A stretch of 64,000 nt of DNA from Fulvivirga ligni (GCF_021389935.1 NZ_CP089979.1:3763001-3827000), one strand, 5' to 3'; positions 54,827-64,000 are shown, counted from the first letter of the stretch. The notes: generated by a model from the letters alone, not told the origin. Translations and numbers: made by a program.

Positions 54827-54846
54827 AATACTCAACCTTGGGTATT
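54827..54846. promoter_or_regulatory. Operator-like dyad AATACTCAA-CC-TTGGGTATT, copy 2
   Basis: Same as the dyad at 52027-52046 but for one base in the left arm (C to T). It lies about 100 bp before the lipoprotein gene starting at 54728. A further half-site (TTTGGGTAT) is at 54860-54868. Confidence 0.6.
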
Positions 54847-54972
54847 TTTATAATACGATTTGGGTATGAAGTATAAGGTAGGTTTATCTAGAAACCTCAA
54901 AATGCACTTTCAAAGTGAATAATCTTAAATAGTGGAAGGAGATATTGGATAGCAATACGAAAGACAATTAAC

Positions 54973-55896
54973 CTAAATTTTATCCGCAAAAAACTGTATT
55001 AATTCTTCTGTTTCTTTAATCTTATCATATTTTTCATCTCTTACTTCTTTGGATGAGATGTCATTTTTAATCCGGGCGATGAATTCTCTGAAATCTGCAT
55101 TCATCATTAACTTGTCAACAGTATCCCAGTCAACAAAATCTCTGATGTCAGCATCATATATAATTTCTGAATCATCGGGCTGTGATAAGTTTAATCTAAT
55201 CACTCCAATGCCAAATGAATTGCTTAACCTTCCCAATTCCCTCATAAAATCCGCCTCTGCGCTTATTTCTGCTGCAACTAAATATCCCTCATGTGCCCAT
55301 GACGAGTTCGAAACTGCTTGAAAGAAACTTTCTCTTAAATTACCAAATGAAAGATGAGTTTTAAGTTCAAATGAAAAAAGACCTATTTGTGCATCTCCCA
55401 TCATTTGGCTTAAATCGTAAACGTCATGCTTCCAATGGTTTTGAGGAAAATAACAAGCTACCATATCTGGGTGAACCCAAGCTCCAAATTCTTTCTTTCT
55501 TGACTTTGAATGATTGAGTGTTTTCGGGTATGCATCCATATGATTCCTTATATAATATGCTAATACTGGATGAAGATCTTTTTCTTTATACTTGGTTTTG
55601 TTATCATTCTCTTCTTTAAGAAGTATTTCTTCTTCATCATAATTTAAGGTTTCTGCGGGAGTCCTTCCTGGTAGATAAAAGAGTTTTGGTCGCGCACCGA
55701 CAAAGTTAAAATCGAGATTGTTAGGATTATTGGCGGCTGTATATATTCTAGCCAAAAGCGTCTGTTCAGGTGTTTTTCCACTAGTTTCAAGTTGGTCAAC
55801 ATAACCTTTATCTTTAGCCAATCGCCAAATTTCAGTTCCACTTAAGGGCTTTTGGCTTTCTTCTAATACTTTTTTTGCTAGTTCTAAAAATTTCAT
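54973..55896 (-). CDS. HARE-HTH protein (COG2958/HrgA-like)
   Basis: A 307-aa cytoplasmic protein. The N-terminal 75 residues (FLELAKKVLEESQKPLSGTEIWRLAKDKGYVD, TPEQTLLARIYTAANNPN and FYLPG) form a HARE-type winged helix that binds DNA, often at restriction systems. The C-terminal part (HPVLAYYIRNHMDAYPKTLNHSKSRKKEFGAWVHPDMV, LFSFELKTHLSFGNLRESFFQAVSNSSWAHEGYL) resembles the COG2958/HrgA family and has a nuclease-like alternation including FELKT. It sits 48 bp after hsdR, the last gene of the type I operon. A regulatory or accessory restriction role is likely but not proven. Confidence 0.8.
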   Translation of the reverse strand: MKFLELAKKVLEESQKPLSGTEIWRLAKDKGYVDQLETSGKTPEQTLLARIYTAANNPNNLDFNFVGARPKLFYLPGRTPAETLNYDEEEILLKEENDNKTKYKEKDLHPVLAYYIRNHMDAYPKTLNHSKSRKKEFGAWVHPDMVACYFPQNHWKHDVYDLSQMMGDAQIGLFSFELKTHLSFGNLRESFFQAVSNSSWAHEGYLVAAEISAEADFMRELGRLSNSFGIGVIRLNLSQPDDSEIIYDADIRDFVDWDTVDKLMMNADFREFIARIKNDISSKEVRDEKYDKIKETEELIQFFADKI

Positions 55897-55944
55897 AATG
55901 AGTATTTTATGATTATTTAATCGGATATGATCTAATAAACTACC

Positions 55945-58900
55945 CTACCCCCTATACTTCTTAAAATTCTCAGCTTGCTCGAAGATCTCTTGGTATACTT
56001 CATCGCGATCTACTGGTGGGTAATCGTGCTCTCCGAGTAGTAGGATTAGATCTACCTTAAGCTCGGCTTTGATGTCGTCTCGCTTGCTCCAGTCGGTGTA
56101 CTTGGCTTTGTCGTCTACTACGTTTTTTACGGCTTTGGCTAGGGTGATGAGCTTGTCTTCGGGGTAAACAAAATCGTATTTATGGGCGAGGTTATTGAGA
56201 ATGTCATAAAAGGCCTTTTCCTCAAAGGTAATGCCTAGCTCTTCGCCCTCGGAATAGGCTTGCTTGATGGCCAAAATCATGTCTGTGAGGCTTTCTGCCA
56301 TCTCATCATATACTCGCCCTTCAAACGTATCTTGTTCTTTACGCTCGTTGTATTGATTGACCAGCTGCTCAAACTTATGCGAGAAGTCCACTCCTCTGGC
56401 CTTATTCGTTTTCTTCAGCTCACCAATGGCCTTCTTCAGCAGTTGCTGCAGTAGCTTGATCTTGGTGTTCGGTAACTTAATGCGATCAATCTTATCGAGG
56501 TAGTCAGGATCAAACAGATCAATTTGTGTTTGCTTATCATCTCCCAACTTGAAGATCTCCTCCACACCATCACTACGGATGGCTTCCTGAATCATTTCCC
56601 TCACCCGAGCATTCATCTGTGCCGTATCAGGTGCATCTCCTTTCGTGAGTTTGAAAACGATGGATTTTACTGCAAGGTAGAAGTGTACATGATCTCGATC
56701 ATCCTCTGTAAACTCCTCACTTCCACAGCAGATGTCGTAAGATGCTTTCAGTCTTTTGACGAGATCAATAAAGCGTCTCTCGTGCTGTTGGGTAAGCATC
56801 ACAAACTCAGAGGCCCTATTGAGGCAATCGTATTGTTGTTTCGGTGCTCCAGTGAAAAAGTCTGAGGTATCGAACTTATGAAAGTATTTGGACAGCACAT
56901 CCAACATGTCCTTCACTATGATGATGGATTGGCCCACTTCCTCTATGCTTCGCTCCTCTTCCTTGGAGTACATCGCAAGGGCTTGGTTCATCTGTCTTTT
57001 GATACCGATGTAATCCACCACCAATCCTTTGTCCTTACCCTCAAATGTTCGGTTGACTCTTGATATGGTTTGAATTAGTGTATGCTTCTGGATGGGCTTA
57101 TCGATGTAGATTGTATCCAGGAAAGGCACATCAAATCCTGTAAGCCACATATCCACAACCATGGCAATTTTAAAGTTGGATTTGGGTTCTTTAAACTGTC
57201 TGTCCAGTTCCTTTCTATATTCCTTGTTGCCCAGTAAATCGTAAAGCGCTTTGGTATCATCCTGCCCTCTGGTCATGACCATATTGATCTTAGCCATGGG
57301 CTTGAGTTCTTTCTTTTCTTTGTCTGTGAGTTCTGCTCCTTCCTCACAAGCTTTGATCTCACCCCATTCCGGTCGAATGTCCAGTATTTCCTGATACAAA
57401 TCGTAAGCAATCTCACGGGCAGAGCATACAAACATGGACTTACCTTTTACCGATGCTCCTTCACTGACACGCTCTTCGTAGTGTCGAATGAAATCCTCGG
57501 CTATGGCTCGCAATCTGTCTCGATCTCCAATAATCGTATTCATTCGAGTGGTAGCCTTCTTGCTTTCCTCAACCTGATATTCACTAGCTCCCGCTTCCTC
57601 GGCTTCTTTGTAATAGCGCTCTATCTCCTGTAGCTTATCATGATCCAGCAGCACCTTGGCTGCTCGACCCTCATAAACGATCCTCACAGTGATTTCATCC
57701 GTCACTGACTCTTTCATGGTGTAGGAGTCAACAACTTCACCGAACACGTCCAACGTAGCATCTACTGGAGTTCCTGTAAAGCCAACGTAGGTCGCATTAG
57801 GTAAGCTATCATGCAGGTATTTTGCAAAGCCGTAACTACGCTTTACCTGACCATCAGCTACCTTCACTTTCTGATCCAGGTTGATCTGACTTCTGTGCGC
57901 TTCGTCAGAGATACAGATCACGTTGTTTCGTTCTGTGAGCAGCTCAGTATCTTCAGTAAATTTATGAATGGTAGTGAGAAATACGCCCCCTGAGTTTCTG
58001 CCTCTTAGCAGTTCTCTAAGCTCCTGTCTGCTGCCTACACTTTTGACGAGCTGATCGCCAATATATCCCTTGGCTCCCTCGAACTGCTCTGACAACTGAT
58101 CATCCAGATCCGTACGGTCGGTGATGACCACAATGGTAGGGCTGGAAAAGAAAGTGCTCCGCATCAGCAAGCGAGTGAGGAACAGCATGGTAAAACTCTT
58201 GCCGCAACCTGTAGCTCCGAAATAAGTACCCCCTTTACCATCGCCATCGGGCTTCATGTGTGCCTTGATGTTTTCGTAGAGTTTTCTGGATGCATAGTAC
58301 TGCGGATACCGACAAAGGATCTTTGCTTCTTTCTTACTGCTATCAGGGATGAAAATGAAATTTCGGATAATGTCTCGCAACCGCTTGCGATCAAACATGC
58401 CCTGAATGAGCGTGTAAGTGCCGTCTATACCGTCCTTCTCTATTGATTCATCCCCAGTGATTTTCCGCCAGGAATAGAAAAACTCATAAGGCGCAAAGAA
58501 GGAACCTGACTTGGTATTGATGCCATCACTAATAACACAAAAAGCATTGTATTTGAACAACTCAGGAATGTCTCGTCTATATCTGGTGGTGAGCTGAATG
58601 TAAGCTTCATGAATATTCACTTCTTCTCTGGAAGTGGACTTTAACTCAAACACCACCAGCGGCAAACCATTGATGTAAACGATCACATCGGGTATGCGCT
58701 TCTCCAGGCCATCTATGGCAAGCTGACTAGCGACTTTATAGGTATTCTTATCTGCTGCAGAGTAATCGATCAGCTCTATGAACAGATCCTTTTGGGTGTG
58801 ATCATCGCGCTTGAAGACAAAGCCATCACAGACCTTTTTCATTATGGCCTTATTGGTATCATAGAGGTCTGAGGCGGGTAAACGCTCCAGGTCCTGAATG

Positions 58901-59133
58901 ATGCGGGTGACCTCTGCGAAAGTGATCCCTTCCTCCTCATATTGTGCAAGAAGAAAATTCGTAAGGTCTGACTTGATAAGCACCTCTGCACTAAACGCAT
59001 GACCATATTTTTCTTCTGGCTCTTGCACGCCAGATTGTGCCCTGACGGCTGCTCCAGCAAGGAACTCCATGCCCTGATCCTCTAGCAGCGCGATGAAGGT
59101 AGTTTCTAGCGATGATTCATTAAACTTAGACAT
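55945..59133 (-). CDS. hsdR: Type I restriction enzyme subunit R
   Basis: A 1062-aa subunit that translocates and cuts DNA. The N-terminal PD-(D/E)xK nuclease has D149 in RIPDVIVYINGLPLVVFELKS with E163 and K165. The SF2 helicase has Walker A GATGCGKS (306-313), then DEAH (410-413) and later motifs (GFTGTPVDATLDVF and WLTGFDVPFLDTIYID, ISRVNRTFEGKDKGLV). The C-terminus is helical and binds M and S subunits. The frame is intact and of normal length. The GC content looks higher than in the AT-rich genes around it, which fits horizontal transfer. Its start overlaps hsdS by 8 bp. Confidence 0.97.
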   Translation of the reverse strand: MSKFNESSLETTFIALLEDQGMEFLAGAAVRAQSGVQEPEEKYGHAFSAEVLIKSDLTNFLLAQYEEEGITFAEVTRIIQDLERLPASDLYDTNKAIMKKVCDGFVFKRDDHTQKDLFIELIDYSAADKNTYKVASQLAIDGLEKRIPDVIVYINGLPLVVFELKSTSREEVNIHEAYIQLTTRYRRDIPELFKYNAFCVISDGINTKSGSFFAPYEFFYSWRKITGDESIEKDGIDGTYTLIQGMFDRKRLRDIIRNFIFIPDSSKKEAKILCRYPQYYASRKLYENIKAHMKPDGDGKGGTYFGATGCGKSFTMLFLTRLLMRSTFFSSPTIVVITDRTDLDDQLSEQFEGAKGYIGDQLVKSVGSRQELRELLRGRNSGGVFLTTIHKFTEDTELLTERNNVICISDEAHRSQINLDQKVKVADGQVKRSYGFAKYLHDSLPNATYVGFTGTPVDATLDVFGEVVDSYTMKESVTDEITVRIVYEGRAAKVLLDHDKLQEIERYYKEAEEAGASEYQVEESKKATTRMNTIIGDRDRLRAIAEDFIRHYEERVSEGASVKGKSMFVCSAREIAYDLYQEILDIRPEWGEIKACEEGAELTDKEKKELKPMAKINMVMTRGQDDTKALYDLLGNKEYRKELDRQFKEPKSNFKIAMVVDMWLTGFDVPFLDTIYIDKPIQKHTLIQTISRVNRTFEGKDKGLVVDYIGIKRQMNQALAMYSKEEERSIEEVGQSIIIVKDMLDVLSKYFHKFDTSDFFTGAPKQQYDCLNRASEFVMLTQQHERRFIDLVKRLKASYDICCGSEEFTEDDRDHVHFYLAVKSIVFKLTKGDAPDTAQMNARVREMIQEAIRSDGVEEIFKLGDDKQTQIDLFDPDYLDKIDRIKLPNTKIKLLQQLLKKAIGELKKTNKARGVDFSHKFEQLVNQYNERKEQDTFEGRVYDEMAESLTDMILAIKQAYSEGEELGITFEEKAFYDILNNLAHKYDFVYPEDKLITLAKAVKNVVDDKAKYTDWSKRDDIKAELKVDLILLLGEHDYPPVDRDEVYQEIFEQAENFKKYRG

Positions 59134-60562
59134 GATCAGCGATGATTTGTTCCGCCTGAGGTACTCTTAGTTCTCCTGAAATAAGTTTGGGAAGAAGGGT
59201 GTCCCTGAGATTTTTTAAAGTATCAGATATGTATAAATTATTCTTAATTTTTAGAAAATAGCCTTCAATAAATTGATCGAAATATTCAATGACATTTTTA
59301 TCAGGAGTGGTTGGAATGTTGATTGACTTGAAAGTATCACGAGTTATAGTACTAAATACTGAACCATGACTTCTTTGCTGAAGGTCTGATATATTGGTTT
59401 TTAAAACGTAATAGTTAATAAAATCAGAAAACTCTTTTTTTGCCTTCACCCCATAGCATGATTGATTCATAGCAATTGGAAAATCAACCATCGCTAGCTT
59501 ACCAACCGTTCCTCTCGCTGAGATAATAGTTGTTCCAACTGGTAGTAGTTTTGTTGATGAATTGCTCACTCCAAGCTCTGTAATTGTTTTTTCTGTATTA
59601 ATTACAAAGACATCCGATTCCACAGGGGCATCAACAACTGAAAACCATTTAACATCTCCATTCCAATAATCTTCAATTGATGTTTTAGGAGTTCCGCCTC
59701 CAATTATGTCCACCTTATCAAGTAATGACTTCACCTCCCACCCCTCAGGAATCCAGCCAAGCTCTTCGGTGAAGGTGAAGTTATCAGGCCATTCGACAGG
59801 CTCATGACTATCTCCAAATTGAGGATTGGTTTGGATCAGCTTCTGATCATCAGGAACAGACTTTCGCTTCTCGGCTTTTTGCTGTAGTGGCTCAGGGATG
59901 TCATGGCCTGCAGCCAGAGCTTTGTCTATCACCGGATCAAAGTCCACAAACCAACTCTTAAACAATGCCTGAGCCATCTCCTCCAGGGTCTCATTCATCT
60001 GGCGGTTGAGTTCTATTTTGTCGTCAAGTGTGCCTAGGATATGGGCAATGGCTTTTTGTTCGGGGAGTGGGGGAATAATTATAGGAAGTTTCAACTGACC
60101 AGTTATTCCGAGGTATTTCCTTGTTGAACCACCTCCTGACCACTGATCCAATATTCCTTGAAAACCTCTTGAATTGAAGTAATAGAAAAGGTAATGATTA
60201 TCTAACCTATCCCCGTCTTTTACTCTGTAGTAAGTGACCTGCGGCGTTAAAATAGTCGTTTCGTACTCGGTTTCTTGTATTATAGCAGTTCTACCAATTG
60301 TAGCCTTATGAGTTAGAAGAACATCACCAGGTTTCGCAAATCCCTTTCTTAGTGTTTCTGCTTGTAATTGACTAATGAACTTACAATTGGAATAGTCGAC
60401 TCTTCTATTTATTAAATCAGATGCCATAATAAAAGGAACTCCTTTTTCAGTGAAGTCCCCACTTTTAGGGTGTATACCACCGTGATTTCCATCTAAAGGT
60501 TTTTCTATGATTCCATCTTTTATCAGCTCATTAACTGTAAATTCTTTCCAATCACTCCGCAT
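59126..60562 (-). CDS. hsdS: Type I restriction enzyme specificity subunit S
   Basis: A 478-aa subunit that sets the recognition sequence. It has the usual two target-recognition domains (about 1-155 and 270-425) separated by conserved coiled regions: [45 protein letters not shown] (about 167-215) and the end part [17 protein letters not shown]. The DNA of both recognition domains is more AT-rich than the conserved middle, as expected for exchange of these domains between strains. The gene overlaps hsdM by 11 bp and hsdR by 8 bp, which keeps stoichiometry by coupled translation. The frame is intact. Confidence 0.96.
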   Translation of the reverse strand: MRSDWKEFTVNELIKDGIIEKPLDGNHGGIHPKSGDFTEKGVPFIMASDLINRRVDYSNCKFISQLQAETLRKGFAKPGDVLLTHKATIGRTAIIQETEYETTILTPQVTYYRVKDGDRLDNHYLFYYFNSRGFQGILDQWSGGGSTRKYLGITGQLKLPIIIPPLPEQKAIAHILGTLDDKIELNRQMNETLEEMAQALFKSWFVDFDPVIDKALAAGHDIPEPLQQKAEKRKSVPDDQKLIQTNPQFGDSHEPVEWPDNFTFTEELGWIPEGWEVKSLLDKVDIIGGGTPKTSIEDYWNGDVKWFSVVDAPVESDVFVINTEKTITELGVSNSSTKLLPVGTTIISARGTVGKLAMVDFPIAMNQSCYGVKAKKEFSDFINYYVLKTNISDLQQRSHGSVFSTITRDTFKSINIPTTPDKNVIEYFDQFIEGYFLKIKNNLYISDTLKNLRDTLLPKLISGELRVPQAEQIIADHV

Positions 60563-62108
60563 ATCCCAACAGCTTTAGATTCTCCTTAATCGCCTGATCC
60601 TGTGCGTCAGATTGGTTCATTTGCTGATATAGCTTTTGGGTCAATTCTCCCATCTTTTCTTCAAAGGTCACTCCATCATCTTCTACATCGGCCATGCCCA
60701 CATAGCGTCCGGGAGTGAGCACATAGTCGTTCGCTGCTATTTCTTTGAGGGTGGCAGATTTGCAATAGCCTGCTACGTCCTCATACTTTCCGTCTTTTAC
60801 TTCACCTCTCCAGGCGTGGTAAGTGCGGGTAATTGTGGCAAGATCTTCATCAGTCAGCTCCTTTTGTGTTCTGTCTATCATGGTGCCCATTTCCCGGGCA
60901 TCTATGAATAGCGTTTCGCTTTCACGGTTGCGGTAGCCGTGTTCTTTGTCTTCTTTTTTGCTTTTGGTCATAAACCAAAGACAGACAGGAATCTGCGTGG
61001 TGTAGAAAAGCTGTCCCGGCAAGGCAATCATACAGTCCACCAGGTCATTTTCGATCATGCTGCGTCTCAGCTCTCCTTCCCCACTGGTATTGGAGCTCAT
61101 GGAGCCATTAGCTAGCACAAAGCCAGCAGTACCATTCTCAGAAAGCTTTGAGAGCATGTGCATGATCCATGCATAGTTCGCATTACCTACAGGAGGCACG
61201 TCATAGCCTTTCCATCGCGGATCATCTACCAGTTCATTCTTGCCTCTCCACTCACTTTGGTTAAAAGGAGGATTGGCCATAATGTAGTCAGCCTTCAGGT
61301 CCGGGTGCTGGTCTTTGAAAAAAGTATCTGCTGGTACTTCACCCAGATTAGCAGAAATGCCACGGATGGCTAAGTTCATTTTCGCCAGCTTGTAAGTGGT
61401 AGCCGTATACTCTTGTCCATAAACCGAGATGTCTTTCTTGTCGCCATGGTGGCTTTCCACAAACTTGATGGACTGCACAAACATCCCACCAGACCCACAG
61501 CACGGATCATAGATCTTTCCTTTGTAGGGTTCGAGCATTTCAGCAATGAGATTCACCACGCACTTAGGCGTATAGAATTCACCACCACCCTTTCCTTCTA
61601 CTGCAGCAAAGCGCCCCAGAAAAAACTCATACACTCGACCAACAATATCTTCCTTTTCATCGGCAATGGTATCAATATTATTGATAGTATCGAGCAATGC
61701 AGAGAGTTTGCTTCAATCCATTCCCAAACGGGAAAAGTAGTTGTCGGGGAGTGCCCCTTTCAGTGAAGGATTGTGCTTTTCGACAGTGTGTAATGCTGTG
61801 TCTATCTTCAGGGAAATATCTTCCTGCTTAGCATGTTGCATAATGTATGACCATCGGGCTTCTTCAGGCAGAAAGAAGATGTTCTTCATGTTGTAGAATT
61901 CCTTCATTTCCAGATATTTATCCTTACCTTCTGCAATCAGCTCTTGTCTGCGAGCTTCAAACTTATCAGAAGCGAATTTCAAGAAGATCAGTCCCAGTAC
62001 TACGTGTTTGTACTCTGAAGACTCTACCTTTCCTCTCAGCTTATTTGCAGTGTTCCATAGAGACTCCTCAATGGATTGTTCTTTCTTACTACTTGTTTTC
62101 TTAGCCAT
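60552..62108 (-). pseudogene. hsdM: Type I methyltransferase subunit M with an in-frame TGA
   Basis: A 518-codon frame for HsdM, interrupted by one TGA at codon 132 (61713-61715, minus strand). Both halves are in the same frame: KGALPDNYFSRLGMD before and [33 protein letters not shown] after. The rest looks functional: N-terminal domain, then the SAM-binding [10 protein letters not shown] (about codon 201) and the catalytic NPPF (about codon 279). A single C-to-T change (CGA to TGA) would explain it. If real, methylation and thus the whole type I system is off or dependent on read-through; if HsdR is active, that combination would be toxic, so an error or linked inactivation should be considered. 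Confidence 0.93.
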
Positions 62109-62437
62109 TTATAGTTTATCCTTACCCCAAGTATATGAACTTACCCCAAGTATATGAATAAATGTATTTTTAATATTGCACTATCCATTACCAATCAGGA
62201 TCGAATATAAGTAAATCCTTAAAAACAGCCTTGAGGAATGTTAAGAAAATGAAGGGTGGTAGCTATAAGAGTGAAGGCTACAAAGTATGAACTGTCAGTT
62301 TATAAGTTGAGAGTCCCTCTCCATACTGCTGTATTCCTTCACACTAACTTAACCTCCTCACAACCCAATCTTAATCCTATTTCATTACTATTGCCGCGCC
62401 AACCGGGTAATGCAATCCGGTTTGCCCAAAATTTTAG
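62109..62437. other. Intergenic right border of the accessory island
   Basis: About 330 bp upstream of both hsdM (minus) and the glycosyltransferase (plus). Apart from the 19-bp tandem repeat I see no clear promoter consensus, hairpin or gene. A run of in-frame codons at 62256-62441 is not convincing. Confidence 0.5.
62121..62158. repeat. Tandem 19-bp direct repeat upstream of hsdM
   Basis: Two exact copies of CTTACCCCAAGTATATGAA (62121-62139 and 62140-62158) lie 13-50 bp before the hsdM start. The position fits a regulator binding site or promoter duplication. The core ACTTGGGGTA (minus strand) resembles the TTGGGTAT half-site of the island dyads. Confidence 0.6.
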
Positions 62438-63436
62438 ATGAGAGAGATTGAAAAATTGAAGATCGGGATAACTACTTGCTCCATGGGAAATGGCCATTGG
62501 ATGAAGGCAATAGCCATCCAGGCCGCGCTTAAAGAAAGAGGTGTTGAGGCTGAGATAGTGGATGAATCACAGGCGCTAAGTCCTGGTGCAGAAAAGGCGA
62601 TGAAGTTCTTTGAGGGTATCTACAATTTGGCCTCAAAATCAAGGGTGCTGCAGAAGGTCAACGAATTTATATCTAGCGGTAAGAACTCATACCTGGCTGG
62701 GTGGTTTGAGTTCGTGATATCCAAACTGAATGCTGAAGGACCGGCGCTTGAATATGATTGCATCATTTCTACTTATCCTACCATAGATAAGGTGGCAAAG
62801 ATTGCTAAAGAGGTGCCTATCATAAGATTACTGCCTGATATCTATGCGCACGATCTTTATTTTGAAAAAAGCAAGCGGCCCATTACCTACGTGGTATCGT
62901 CAAAAAAGCTAAAAAAGAGAATAGCCAAGGGTAAAGAAGCTGCATTGACCATCAAGCCCAAAAAATCAAACATTTTCAATACGGGCACTATTACTCATCC
63001 CAAAAGCGCGACATACAAAGAGGATAACGGCACCTTGCTATTAAAGTTAGGTGGCGCGGGTGCACAACAAGCCTTGCTTCTAGCAATATTGGAACATATT
63101 GAGCACGATAATATGGTAGTCTTTGCGCATAACAATCAGGAGTTTTATCAGAAGCTAACTGCCCAGACAACAATCACACAAGTCTCTGAACCATTTTATC
63201 ACACGGAGAAATACAAGATCATCTATCATGAAGACAAGCGTACTGCCCTTGAAGCCTTCGAAGAAGTAAGGCAATATGCTAAGGCATGCATCGCCAAACC
63301 CGGTGATGTGACCAGCGCTGGTACTTCCTACCTTCTCCTCTATCCTATTGGCCTTCAGGAGATTGATAATGCTAACTGGTCAAACGCCAAGGGATTCACT
63401 CAATGGGCCTTATCTAAAAAAGGAGATGCAACTTAG
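62438..63436 (+). CDS. GT28-like glycosyltransferase (MGDG synthase-like)
   Basis: A 332-aa cytoplasmic or membrane-associated protein of the GT-B fold. The N-terminal ITTCSMGNGHWMKAIAIQAALKERGVEAEIVDE resembles the acceptor domain of diacylglycerol glycosyltransferases and MurG (GNGH); the segment IISTYPTIDKVAKIAK and the C-terminal CIAKPGDVTSAGTSYLLLYPIGLQEIDNANW match the donor-binding loop. It is likely to glycosylate a lipid, but the donor and acceptor are not readable. The C-terminus is shorter than usual for MurG. It is the first plus-strand gene after the island and overlaps the small gene at 63426 by 11 bp. Confidence 0.75.
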   Translation: MREIEKLKIGITTCSMGNGHWMKAIAIQAALKERGVEAEIVDESQALSPGAEKAMKFFEGIYNLASKSRVLQKVNEFISSGKNSYLAGWFEFVISKLNAEGPALEYDCIISTYPTIDKVAKIAKEVPIIRLLPDIYAHDLYFEKSKRPITYVVSSKKLKKRIAKGKEAALTIKPKKSNIFNTGTITHPKSATYKEDNGTLLLKLGGAGAQQALLLAILEHIEHDNMVVFAHNNQEFYQKLTAQTTITQVSEPFYHTEKYKIIYHEDKRTALEAFEEVRQYAKACIAKPGDVTSAGTSYLLLYPIGLQEIDNANWSNAKGFTQWALSKKGDAT

Positions 63437-63593
63437 CGAATACGAACAAGGTAAATTGATTGCCGAAAGGATCAATAATGGTGTTTATGATTTTGATGCT
63501 ATGAGATCAACCCTGCAGGATCTGAAAATGAATGGCGCCTTTGATATCGCAGATCTTGCTATAAAAAAGGCCTCTAAAAGGCTGAAGGTATAG
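63426..63593 (+). CDS. Small protein overlapping the glycosyltransferase gene
   Basis: A 55-aa frame: MQLSEYEQGKLIAERINNGVYDFDAMRSTLQDLKMNG and DIADLAIKKASKRLKV. The first 11 bp overlap the end of the glycosyltransferase gene and AAGGAG precedes the ATG directly, so translational coupling is likely. It is charged, helical and has no signal peptide. I recognise no family; it may be an accessory subunit. Confidence 0.65.
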   Translation: MQLSEYEQGKLIAERINNGVYDFDAMRSTLQDLKMNGAFDIADLAIKKASKRLKV

Positions 63594-63757
63594 GGCTATA
63601 AAACATGAGCAAGGACTAAATTATTGCTTAAAAACAGACGCCTCTCCTACTCATTAACTTAAAGGGCTCACTTACGGCTTACAGTCTGTCCATCTCATAA
63701 ATCTCAAAACCAAATTCTATATGTCCTGTTAGTTTTACAGTGATATTTATAATAAGA

Positions 63758-64000
63758 ATGAGGAATTTGAACCAACAACTATACATTAATAATAAGCTCC
63801 CCAAGATCAACCATATTTTGCTGTTTTTGGCTCTCCCACTACTCTACAGCTGTAGTAATCAATGGGTGGATAAGGTGAATCAGCACGATCAACTTCAAGG
63901 TCAGGACCTGGCCAGCTCTGAAGTGGTGGTGGCTCTCAGGCCCGAATATGAAAAGAGCAGTGTCCATGAGATCTTTTTCGGAGGCGAATACAGAGACGTG
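63758..64000 (+). CDS. Lipoprotein, cut by the right window edge
   Basis: The first 81 residues of a predicted lipoprotein with a longish polar N-terminus, a hydrophobic stretch and lipobox LLYSC (lipidation Cys32). After it comes QWVDKVNQHDQLQGQDLASSEVVVALRPEYEKSSVHEIFFGGEYRDV, of which I recognise no domain. The gene continues beyond the window. It is separated from the small gene upstream by about 165 bp. Confidence 0.7.
   Translation, partial: MRNLNQQLYINNKLPKINHILLFLALPLLYSCSNQWVDKVNQHDQLQGQDLASSEVVVALRPEYEKSSVHEIFFGGEYRDV

Noticed and set aside
61713-61715. TGA in hsdM as a selenocysteine codon
   Set aside because: HsdM has no selenocysteine at this place and no SECIS-like hairpin follows the codon; a nonsense change or error is simpler.
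45142-62437. Prophage or integrative element
   Set aside because: No integrase, terminase, capsid or portal gene and no tRNA-flanking repeats; the tail-collar-like gene has a signal peptide and stands alone.

Overview
The window looks like chromosomal DNA from a marine or soil Bacteroidota of the order Cytophagales (a Fulvivirga/Marivirga/Flammeovirga-type gliding bacterium). The base composition is AT-rich. Secreted proteins carry type IX secretion system (T9SS) sorting domains of both types. Two PorP/SprF proteins flank giant adhesins with gliding-motility C-terminal domains. There are many lipoproteins and outer-membrane barrels, a TonB receptor with a carboxypeptidase-like N-terminus, and a Bacteroidota-type GyrA. 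I saw no rRNA, tRNA, CRISPR array, integrase or intact insertion sequence.

Positions 1-6300: the start of a divergent lipoprotein gene; three tandem paralogous lipoproteins ending in a conserved MCKPxC tail; a polytopic membrane protein, a small HisKA_3 kinase and a NarL-type regulator; two small genes; a VTT/DedA-type membrane protein. Positions 6500-11320: two tandem, closely related secreted GH18 chitinases, each with two chitin-binding modules. Positions 11370-16210: an outer-membrane protein, a lipoprotein phosphoesterase, a second barrel protein, a type II NADH dehydrogenase and a short-chain dehydrogenase. Positions 16269-28103 (minus strand): a surface-adhesin locus in the order PorP/SprF, 1064-aa adhesin, 2064-aa adhesin, PorP/SprF.

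Positions 28300-45140 are mostly housekeeping and envelope genes: a PorT-like barrel, a TrpF-like pseudoenzyme, a thioredoxin with a small partner, a lipoprotein plus T9SS subtilase pair, rpe, a TonB receptor, an LpoB-like and a COG3014-like lipoprotein, gyrA (carrying a small palindromic repeat in its coding sequence), a TPR protein and a YtxH protein.

Positions 45142-62437 form an accessory island transcribed entirely on the minus strand. It opens with about 0.9 kb of non-coding, highly structured repeats. It then holds a SIR2-HerA antiphage-type operon joined to KTSC, unknown and HEPN-motif genes; a secreted tail-collar-like protein; lipoproteins including a metallopeptidase; a HARE-HTH protein; and a type I restriction-modification operon (hsdM-hsdS-hsdR). 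Three of the defence genes are broken in this sequence: SIR2 and HerA by frameshifts and hsdM by one in-frame TGA. Two island operons share a 20-bp operator-like dyad, and hsdM has a 19-bp tandem repeat just upstream.

From 62438 on the plus strand resumes with a GT28-like glycosyltransferase, a small overlapping gene and a lipoprotein cut by the window edge.
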